26,849 bases of DNA from CPC320 sp002684375. GTDB lineage: Bacteria > Pseudomonadota > Alphaproteobacteria > Rhodobacterales > Rhodobacteraceae. Below the pieces are notes generated by a model. The model was given only the letters and a program-made list of their open reading frames with translations, made no database searches and was not told the origin of the DNA. Made by a program: the position numbers and the translations under genes. Positions 15,572 to 21,991 of the stretch are shown here, piece after piece (the first letter of the stretch is position 1; each line of letters opens with the position of its first letter). The DNA is taken from NCBI GenBank assembly GCA_965662545.1, contig CBFIHZ010000043.1, forward strand, positions 1-26,849, in the 5' to 3' direction.

Positions 15572-15607
15572 GTTCTGGGCCGTTCGGGGTTGTAGGGAAC
15601 CCAGAAC
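15572..15607 (-). promoter_or_regulatory. Inverted repeat between mltB and deoC
   Basis: GTTCTGGG (15572-15579) and CCCAGAAC (15600-15607) are perfect 8-bp complements separated by 20 nt. They lie between the mltB stop and the deoC start. Without a U run it may be a Rho-assisted mltB terminator, an mRNA processing hairpin, or an operator of deoC. Confidence 0.45.
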
Positions 15608-15611
15608 GTGC

Positions 15612-16880
15612 CTAGCGGCGCAACCGCTCGAGTAACTGCAGAGAGGCATACCCATCAGCGGGCAGGCCCACGCGGCGTTGAAACGCGCGCACTGCAGCGA
15701 TGGTTAACGGCCCGATCTTGCCATCGATGCCCTGGGTATTGAAACCGGCTGACGTGAGACGGCGCTGCATTTCCTGTCGCTCGGCAAAGCTTAATGCCCG
15801 GTCTTCACGGGGCCATTTTGCCTTGATTTTTGAGCCGCCCACGATCCGGTCCGCCAAGTGGCCAACACCGATGACATAGGCGTCTGCGCTGTTGTAATTT
15901 TCTAAAACCTCAAAGTTCTTAAACACTAAAAATGCGGCTCCCTTGGCACCGGCCGGCAGCAAGACTGCCGCTCTGCCGTAATCGGGGATTGGCTTTCCAG
16001 TCACCGAGACCACCCCGGCGCGGGCCCAGTCCGAGGGGCGTTTTTTTATGCGCCGCTGCGCCAGCCCATAGTTAAAGTCTGCAGGCAGCCGAACCTCAAC
16101 GCCCCAGGGCATGCCCTTGGTCCAGCCAAATTCAGCAAGATACGCGGCGGTTGAGGCCAACGCGTCACTTGGATTATCAGACCAGATATCGCGCTTGCCG
16201 TCGCCGGTAAAATCTACGGCATAGTCGCGATAAGAAGTTGGCATAAACTGGGTGTGGCCCATGGCGCCGGCCCAACTGCCGACCATGCGGGGCACGGTCG
16301 TATCACCGTTGTTTAAAATCTTCAGGGCTGTAATTAACTGTTCTTCGAAAAATGCGCCGCGACGCCCGTCATAGGCCAGTGTCGCGAGCGCGGAAATCAC
16401 CGGGATATCGCCGCGTTTTTCGCCATAGGCGCTTTCCAATCCCCATATGGCGACAAGGATCGCTTTTTCCACCTGATAGCGGTCCTCGATTTCACGCAAT
16501 GTCTTGTGCCATTTATGCAGGGCCGTTTTGCCGTTTGTGACGCGCTTTGTGGCCACTGCGATGTCGAGATAGTCCCAGATCGTTTTGGTGAATTCCGACT
16601 GATTGCGGTCCAGTTCAATGACTTTTTCCAAATATTGAACATCGCGCATTGCTGCTTCAAAGGTAATGGCAGGTATGCCCGAGGTCAGTGCTCTGTACCG
16701 AAAGCTGCGGACCCAGCGTGCTAGGCGTGCATCTTTGTGGTTGATGTTTTTTTCCGTCTTAGATGTGAACAGAGCCGGTTCTGGTGGGCTTGAGGTCGCC
16801 AATTGTACAGGCGCCGCTTGTGACACCGGTGCAAGGGTCAAAGCTGTAATCAAAAAGGCGGATAAAACCCTGAATGACAT
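15612..16880 (-). CDS. Lytic murein transglycosylase, MltB-like, with peptidoglycan-binding domain
   Basis: Peptidoglycan-cleaving lytic transglycosylase of 422 residues. The start at 16880 gives a signal peptide (MSFRVLSAFLITALTLAPVSQAA) with no lipobox, so the protein is likely soluble and periplasmic. The SLT_2 domain spans about 50-345, with catalytic Glu149 in AIWGLESAYGE and the substrate motif GAMGHTQFMPTSYR (about 205-218). The C-terminus (about 365-422) is a PG_binding_1 domain (GFNTQGIDGKIGPLTIAAVRAFQ). It makes 1,6-anhydro-muropeptides during wall remodelling. The Shine-Dalgarno is weak (GAGA, 9 nt) and is covered by one arm of an 11-bp inverted repeat in the leader. It is divergent from gpmI. 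Confidence 0.94.
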   Translation of the reverse strand: MSFRVLSAFLITALTLAPVSQAAPVQLATSSPPEPALFTSKTEKNINHKDARLARWVRSFRYRALTSGIPAITFEAAMRDVQYLEKVIELDRNQSEFTKTIWDYLDIAVATKRVTNGKTALHKWHKTLREIEDRYQVEKAILVAIWGLESAYGEKRGDIPVISALATLAYDGRRGAFFEEQLITALKILNNGDTTVPRMVGSWAGAMGHTQFMPTSYRDYAVDFTGDGKRDIWSDNPSDALASTAAYLAEFGWTKGMPWGVEVRLPADFNYGLAQRRIKKRPSDWARAGVVSVTGKPIPDYGRAAVLLPAGAKGAAFLVFKNFEVLENYNSADAYVIGVGHLADRIVGGSKIKAKWPREDRALSFAERQEMQRRLTSAGFNTQGIDGKIGPLTIAAVRAFQRRVGLPADGYASLQLLERLRR

Positions 16881-16883
16881 TCT

Positions 16884-16971
16884 GCAAATCTCGTTTTTGA
16901 ATACACGTTTGTTTCTTCTGTGCTTAGCGGATAATTCACGTCTCGCAAAGAGCGCAAATACGAGATTTGCG
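16884..16971 (-). promoter_or_regulatory. Switch-like leader of the mltB-like gene
   Basis: In the minus-strand leader, GCAAATCTCGT (16970-16960) is perfectly complementary (11 bp) to ACGAGATTTGC (16894-16884), which contains the ribosome binding site. The same upstream segment can instead fold on itself as CGCAAAT-CTCGT-ATTTGCG (16971-16953). The two structures exclude each other. Confidence 0.5.
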
Positions 16972-16980
16972 TTCAACAGG

Positions 16981-17008
16981 AATTTACTGCGGTTGCGCGG
17001 GGCGGTAA
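16981..17008 (-). promoter_or_regulatory. Candidate promoter of the mltB-like gene
   Basis: On the minus strand TTACCG (17008-17003), 16 nt, TAAATT (16986-16981). This predicts a start near 16974, so the transcript would include both arms of the leader structure at 16884-16971. Confidence 0.35.
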
Positions 17009-17107
17009 GGAGGTATTCAGGTCTGTTGTCCCGGCGCGATAGCCGCGTGGTGTGTCTGGGGTTCGGTGATGTGATGGAACCCGTGATACAAAAGAAAGAG
17101 TATGCTT

Positions 17108-18631
17108 ATGAGCGAACTAAAACCTGTTGTGTTGTGCATCCTAGATGGTTGGGGCGTGCGCTCGGACAGGGCTGGTAATGCCCCTGCATTGGCCAAGACG
17201 CCGAATTTTGATCGGCTAATGGCGCAATGTCCAAATGCGCAGCTGATCACCCATGGCCCACAGGTGGGTTTGCCCAGCGGTCAGATGGGCAATTCTGAAG
17301 TCGGCCATACCAATATTGGCGCCGGACGGGTTGTGTCGATGGATCTTGGACAAATTGATCTGGCGATAGAAGATGGATCTTTTTTTCAAAATCAGCCCCT
17401 GATGGCGTTCGCCGCTGAAGTGGGCGCGAACACCGGCACCGCCCATGTGTTCAGTCTTGTATCGGATGGCGGTGTTCATGGGCATATAACCCATCTAAAG
17501 GCGGCGGTTCAGGCGTTGGTGGCGAACGGCATTCAGGTGGTTGTGCATGCGATTACTGACGGGCGCGACGTGGCGCCGCGATCTGCGGATGGTTTCATCC
17601 AACACCTGTGCGACAGCCTGCCAGAGGGGGCACGTATCGGCACTGTAATCGGACGTTATTTTGCCATGGATCGCGACACCCGCTGGGAGCGGGTTCAATC
17701 AGCCTATGACGCGATTGTACACGCAAAATCGGACGTTTTCGCCGCCTCTGGCACTGCGGCAGTTGCGCAGGCTCATGCGCAGGATATCAGTGACGAGTTC
17801 ATACCCGCAACGGTGATTGCGGGCTATGATGGGATTGCCAAGGGAGACGGTTTGTTTTGTTTGAACTTCCGCGCTGATCGGGCGCGGGAAATTCTCAGTG
17901 CGTTGGCTGACCCCGCGTTCAATGCATTTGATGTCGGTACGCGACCAAAGCTGTCGGGATGTCTTGGCATGGTCGGTTATTCCAGCCACCACGATAGTTT
18001 TATGACTGTCTGCTATCCCAAACAAAAAATTGTGAATACCTTGGGCGCTTGGGTGGCCCAGCACGGCAAACGGCAATTCCGTTTGGCCGAGACCGAAAAA
18101 TATCCGCATGTGACCTTTTTCCTGAATGGTGGGGTCGAACTTGCCGAAGGGGGCGAGGACCGGCTCATGCCCGCTTCGCCAAAAGTTGCAACCTATGACC
18201 TGCAGCCCGAAATGTCCTCGGTTGAGGTGACAGATGCTTTGGTGGCGGCCATTGCAAAGGGCTATGATCTGATTGTGGCAAATTACGCCAATCCCGACAT
18301 GGTGGGCCACACTGGCGATCTGGACGCCGCAATCAAGGCCTGTGAGGCCGTTGATCGGGGTTTGGGCCGTGTTGTCGAGGCGATTGAAAAGGGGCAAGGC
18401 AGCTTGATTGTGACCGCAGACCACGGCAATTGCGAGGTTATGGTGGATCCCCAAACTGGGGGTGCCCACACCGCTCATACGCTTAACCCTGTGCCGGTGA
18501 TCTTGGTAGGAGGCCCGCAGGGCGCGACGCTGAATGATGGCTGTTTGGCCGATCTGGCACCCAGCCTGCTCGAGTTGATGGATTTGCCCAAACCACCCGA
18601 AATGACAGGAAAGACATTGATCGCGAGATGA
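17108..18631 (+). CDS. gpmI: 2,3-bisphosphoglycerate-independent phosphoglycerate mutase
   Basis: Glycolytic/gluconeogenic enzyme of 507 residues interconverting 3- and 2-phosphoglycerate, manganese dependent. N-terminal PVVLCILDGWGVR supplies the metal-binding Asp, GQMGNSEVGHTNIGAGR the phospho-accepting Ser (Ser63), and ITDGRDVAPRS the substrate site. The C-terminal phosphatase part has YANPDMVGHTGD and TADHGNCEVM with the remaining metal ligands. I choose the second of two close ATGs (17108, AAAGAG 7 nt upstream); 17102 would add two residues. It is the first gene of a tight plus-strand run: the EnvC-like gene starts 7 nt after its stop, a gene order usual in Rhodobacterales. Confidence 0.97.
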   Translation: MSELKPVVLCILDGWGVRSDRAGNAPALAKTPNFDRLMAQCPNAQLITHGPQVGLPSGQMGNSEVGHTNIGAGRVVSMDLGQIDLAIEDGSFFQNQPLMAFAAEVGANTGTAHVFSLVSDGGVHGHITHLKAAVQALVANGIQVVVHAITDGRDVAPRSADGFIQHLCDSLPEGARIGTVIGRYFAMDRDTRWERVQSAYDAIVHAKSDVFAASGTAAVAQAHAQDISDEFIPATVIAGYDGIAKGDGLFCLNFRADRAREILSALADPAFNAFDVGTRPKLSGCLGMVGYSSHHDSFMTVCYPKQKIVNTLGAWVAQHGKRQFRLAETEKYPHVTFFLNGGVELAEGGEDRLMPASPKVATYDLQPEMSSVEVTDALVAAIAKGYDLIVANYANPDMVGHTGDLDAAIKACEAVDRGLGRVVEAIEKGQGSLIVTADHGNCEVMVDPQTGGAHTAHTLNPVPVILVGGPQGATLNDGCLADLAPSLLELMDLPKPPEMTGKTLIAR

Positions 18632-18638
18632 AACCCTT

Positions 18639-19766
18639 ATGCGCGCCCTGACTTTTATTGTGCTTTTGCTGCTTAGCCCGACGGCCCGCGCTGACACGGA
18701 CCCTCGGCAAGCGGCTGCAGCCGCGGTGGCGGTGCTTGAGGATGCGGCGGTTGCGCTTGTCTATGCCGAGACTGCGCGCGACCGGGTCAAGGCGTTGAGC
18801 GCTGCGGTAAAAGGCTATGAGGCCGGTCTGGCTGCCATGCGGGTGGGATTGCGCCAAGTCGCGCTCCGTGAGGCGCGGATGACGCAGGAAATAAACCGTC
18901 GTGAGGATGGTATTTCTCGGTTGCTTGGCGTGTTGCAAACAATCGTGCGCTCGCCTGCACCGACGGTTTTGCTGCATCCTTCCGGTCCGGTTAAAACCGC
19001 CCGTTCGGCAATGTTGTTGGCGGATGTTACACCGGGCTTGCAGGCGCAGGCGCAGGCATTGCGCCGAGATCTGGACGAGGTAACTGCGTTGCGCCAGTTA
19101 CAACAGCAGGCCTCAAACCATATGCAGAAAGGCTTGGTTGGTGCACAATTGGCACGGACCAAATTGAGCCAGGCGATGTCTGGACGCCGGGATTTGCCGC
19201 AGCGCTTTGTCGAGGATCCGCTGCAGACCGCTGTGTTGATTGCCGCGACCGAGACCTTGGCGGCCTTTGCCAACAGTGTCGGGTTGATTGCCACTGAGGA
19301 GATGACAACGGCGCTGCCGGATATTGCCGGACAAAAGGGTCGGCTTGCGATGCCGGTTCGGGGCCAGCTGTTGCGGCTCAAAGACGAGGCTGATGCCGCG
19401 GGCGTGGTGCGTCCGGGCATTGTTTTGGCAACCCGGCCCCGAGCGCTGGTTACCGCACCCACGGCAGCGACGATCCGCTATGGGGGGCCTTTGCTTGACT
19501 ATGGACAAGTGCTTATTTTAGAACCACAGAAAGATACGCTGTTCGTTTTGGCTGGGCTGGCGCAGGTTTATGGCAAGATTGGACAGGTCGTGCCAGCGGG
19601 TAGCCCGTTGGGTTTGATGGGAGGGCAAACCCCACAATTAGATGCCATATTATCACAATCGCGCGATGGAACTGGAATTGATCGCACAGAAACACTCTAT
19701 ATAGAGGTACGGCAGGGGGATACTCCGGTGGACCCGCTAGACTGGTTCACATCACAGAAGGATTGA
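18639..19766 (+). CDS. EnvC-like murein hydrolase activator with degenerate LytM domain
   Basis: Periplasmic protein of 375 residues. It has a signal peptide (MRALTFIVLLLLSPTARA-DT), then a long Ala/Arg/Leu/Gln-rich coiled coil (about 20-190), then a C-terminal LytM/M23-like fold (about 255-370) ending in TLYIEVRQGDTPVDPLDWF, the characteristic EnvC ending. The zinc-binding His residues of active M23 peptidases are missing (no HxH, none in the RYGGPLLDYG segment), as in EnvC, which activates amidases instead of cutting peptidoglycan itself. It likely switches on septal amidases during division. It sits 7 nt after gpmI and 4 nt before ctpA. A weak ribosome site suggests translational coupling to gpmI. 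An unrelated M23 pseudo-enzyme is the alternative. Confidence 0.85.
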   Translation: MRALTFIVLLLLSPTARADTDPRQAAAAAVAVLEDAAVALVYAETARDRVKALSAAVKGYEAGLAAMRVGLRQVALREARMTQEINRREDGISRLLGVLQTIVRSPAPTVLLHPSGPVKTARSAMLLADVTPGLQAQAQALRRDLDEVTALRQLQQQASNHMQKGLVGAQLARTKLSQAMSGRRDLPQRFVEDPLQTAVLIAATETLAAFANSVGLIATEEMTTALPDIAGQKGRLAMPVRGQLLRLKDEADAAGVVRPGIVLATRPRALVTAPTAATIRYGGPLLDYGQVLILEPQKDTLFVLAGLAQVYGKIGQVVPAGSPLGLMGGQTPQLDAILSQSRDGTGIDRTETLYIEVRQGDTPVDPLDWFTSQKD

Positions 19767-19770
19767 ACAT

Positions 19771-21105
19771 ATGAACAAAATCGTCATGGCCATTGCTGGC
19801 GGTGTTTTGGCTGGAACGCTTGTTACAACGCAGGTCGCTGGGCCGCTTTTAGCCCAAGAAAATAGCCAGAAAGCCAATATCTATCAGCAACTGGACTTGT
19901 TTGGCGATATTTTTGAACGAATTCGGGGGCAATATGTCGAAGAGGTTGATGCTGCAGATCTGATTGAGGCGGCCATTGACGGTATGCTCAGTTCGCTTGA
20001 TCCACATTCCAGTTATCTTTCACCAGAAGACGCCGCCGATATGCGGGTTCAGACCCGGGGCGAATTTGGTGGTCTTGGCATCGAAGTCACCCAAGAAGAG
20101 GGTTTTGTTAAAGTCGTCTCGCCGATCGATGACACTCCGGCTGATGAGGCCGGTATTGAGGCGGGGGATTTCATCACCCATGTTGACGGTGACAGCGTTC
20201 TGGGTCTCAGCCTTGATGAGGCGGTCGGCATGATGCGCGGTGTGGTTGGCTCTGAGATTGTCATCACCGTGGTACGGGAAGGCGAGGATGAGCCGTTTGA
20301 TGTCACCATTATTCGCGACACCATCAAACTCACCGCTGTGCGCACCCGTGTCGAGGGTGAGAGCGTGGTCCTGCGCGTCACCACTTTTAACGACCAGACC
20401 TATAGCAACCTTGAAGCTGGTATCGAAAAGCAGATCGAGGCCGCCGGCGGCATTGATCTGGTCAATGGCTTTATTCTGGACCTGCGCAACAATCCCGGCG
20501 GGTTGCTGACACAGGCAATTCGGGTCTCGGACGCGTTTCTCGACAAGGGTGAAATCGTCAGCACCCGGGGTCGTGACCCCGAAAATGGCGACCGCCACAA
20601 CGCCACGGTCGGTGATCTGGCCCAGCAAAAACCGTTGGTTGTGTTGATCAATGGGGGCTCGGCCTCAGCCTCTGAAATTGTCGCTGGGGCGCTGCAGGAT
20701 CACCGCCGTGCCATCGTCGTGGGCACCAAGAGCTTTGGTAAGGGCTCGGTTCAGACGGTGATGCCGATGCGGGGCAGTGGTGCGATGAAGTTGACCACGG
20801 CGCGCTATTACACCCCGTCGGGCCGCTCGATTCAAGCGCTTGGCATCTCGCCTGATATTATTGTTGAACAGCCGCGACGGGTGGCTGAAGACGACGAAGA
20901 GGCGACAGACACCCCCCGTCGCAGCCGGTCTGAAGCTGATTTGCGTGGCAGTCTCAACAATGACAGTCTGACCGAGGATGAAATTCTGCAGATCGAGGCT
21001 GATCGCGAAAAGGCCGAAGCCGCCGCAAAACTGCGTAAGGATGATTATCAGATGGCCTATGCGATTGATATTCTCAAAGGTCTGTCGGCCTTGGCGCCAA
21101 AATGA
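19771..21105 (+). CDS. ctpA: Carboxy-terminal processing protease (S41 family)
   Basis: Periplasmic tail-specific serine protease of 444 residues. It has an N-terminal signal/anchor (MNKIVMAIAGGVLAGTLVTT..LLAQE), a helical region with DGMLSSLDPHSSYL (about 70-83), a PDZ domain (about 95-180, GGLGIEV and ADEAGIEAGD), and the S41 protease domain with LDLRNNPGG (237-244). The catalytic Ser299 is in NGGSASASE and Lys324 in SFGKGSVQ, with the usual 25-residue spacing. The C-terminal 70 residues are acidic, charged and probably disordered. It has a good ribosome site (AAGGA, 9 nt). It likely trims periplasmic proteins, possibly peptidoglycan enzymes, given its neighbour EnvC. Its TGA overlaps the rppH ATG. 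Confidence 0.95.
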   Translation: MNKIVMAIAGGVLAGTLVTTQVAGPLLAQENSQKANIYQQLDLFGDIFERIRGQYVEEVDAADLIEAAIDGMLSSLDPHSSYLSPEDAADMRVQTRGEFGGLGIEVTQEEGFVKVVSPIDDTPADEAGIEAGDFITHVDGDSVLGLSLDEAVGMMRGVVGSEIVITVVREGEDEPFDVTIIRDTIKLTAVRTRVEGESVVLRVTTFNDQTYSNLEAGIEKQIEAAGGIDLVNGFILDLRNNPGGLLTQAIRVSDAFLDKGEIVSTRGRDPENGDRHNATVGDLAQQKPLVVLINGGSASASEIVAGALQDHRRAIVVGTKSFGKGSVQTVMPMRGSGAMKLTTARYYTPSGRSIQALGISPDIIVEQPRRVAEDDEEATDTPRRSRSEADLRGSLNNDSLTEDEILQIEADREKAEAAAKLRKDDYQMAYAIDILKGLSALAPK

Positions 21106-21614
21106 CCGCAGGTGATTTGACCGCTGGCGGTCTGACAGCTGACGCTATCGCCGCATTGCCCTATCGTGAAAACGTTGGGGTGATGCTGCTTAATGCGGCA
21201 GGCAAAGTTTTTGTTGGCCAGCGTTTGGACAACCGCACACCGGCGTGGCAAATGCCACAGGGCGGCATTGACCCGGGCGAGGATCCGCGCACCGCGGCCT
21301 TGCGCGAGTTGCACGAAGAAACCGGCGTGCGTCCGGATCTGGTTGAGATCGTGGCGGTCTCCGACGATTGGATTACCTATGACCTGCCCGCCGATCTGGT
21401 GGCAAAACTATGGCAGGGGCGCTATCGGGGCCAGAGCCAGAAATGGTTTCTGATGCGGTTCAAAGGCACCGATAACGACGTTGATATTGCCACCGAACAT
21501 CAAGAGTTTTCAAACTGGCAATGGCTGGCGGTGGATCAACTGGCCGACAATATCGTGCCTTTCAAACGGCCGGTGTATGAACAGGTGCTGGCGGTGTTTG
21601 CGGCGCATCTTTAG
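21102..21614 (+). CDS. rppH: RNA pyrophosphohydrolase (Nudix)
   Basis: Nudix hydrolase of 170 residues that removes pyrophosphate from the 5' end of mRNAs, exposing them to RNase E decay; it may also act on dinucleoside polyphosphates. The Nudix box is intact: GGIDPGEDPRTAALRELHEETG (about 50-71) with the RELHEE core. It is preceded by the RppH signature PYRENVGVMLLN and PAWQMPQ, and followed by QKWFLMRF. The ATG overlaps the ctpA stop (ATGA), giving translational coupling. The first 18 residues form a small repeat-like Thr/Ala/Gly extension (TAGDLTAGGLTADA) not typical of the family, so translation might start further inside. It ends 4 nt into the convergent ORF at 21611-21991. Confidence 0.95.
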   Translation: MTAGDLTAGGLTADAIAALPYRENVGVMLLNAAGKVFVGQRLDNRTPAWQMPQGGIDPGEDPRTAALRELHEETGVRPDLVEIVAVSDDWITYDLPADLVAKLWQGRYRGQSQKWFLMRFKGTDNDVDIATEHQEFSNWQWLAVDQLADNIVPFKRPVYEQVLAVFAAHL

Positions 21615-21991
21615 GGGTCTTGTGGCGGCACTGATGCGAACAGCTCGGTTAGGTTGCCTACTTCTACGGTTTCACCATGCACGATCATTGGGCTGTGATA
21701 GCAGCCCTTGACGCTTTCCTTGGCCAAAGTGACATCTGCCAGTTTCTGCACCTTAAAACTACTGTCGGTGATATTGAACAAATCCAAACCCGCTTTTGAG
21801 AGGATTAAAGTGTCAAAGCGCACTTTGTCGTTTGCATCGCCTTGTAAAACGAACCCAAGATTATTTTTGAGCCTGGTAAGGTCATTGCCGTCTTTATTAA
21901 AATTAAATGTGGTTGTGAAACCACTAGCTTGCGAGCAAAAGCCGCACCCCTCTGGAAAAGAACAAAACGTGAATATATAATGCCGACTCAT
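21611..21991 (-). CDS. Hypothetical protein of 126 residues or fewer
   Basis: An open frame fills the whole gap between rppH and dnaE2 on the opposite strand; I do not recognise its product. The ATG at 21991 overlaps that of dnaE2 in the shared CATG (21989-21992). The stop overlaps the rppH end by 4 nt. The N-terminus has several Cys (CSFPEGCGFCSQ) and is followed by FNFNKDGNDLTRL, a polar region, and an acidic C-terminus. It is more AT-rich than its neighbours. No clear ribosome site is seen, so the true start may differ, or the frame could be a relic of transferred DNA. A frame of this length without stops in an AT-richer stretch favours a real gene, modestly. Confidence 0.4.
   Translation of the reverse strand: MSRHYIFTFCSFPEGCGFCSQASGFTTTFNFNKDGNDLTRLKNNLGFVLQGDANDKVRFDTLILSKAGLDLFNITDSSFKVQKLADVTLAKESVKGCYHSPMIVHGETVEVGNLTELFASVPPQDP

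Noticed and set aside
17006..17013. AAGGAGGT upstream of gpmI as the start of another small gene
   Set aside because: No ATG, GTG or TTG lies at suitable spacing and no short frame with a sensible product follows.
17699..18697. A 332-codon frame antisense to gpmI
   Set aside because: Codon-biased high-GC genes often leave the antisense frame open. gpmI has full family motifs, and this frame has no ribosome site or recognisable domain.
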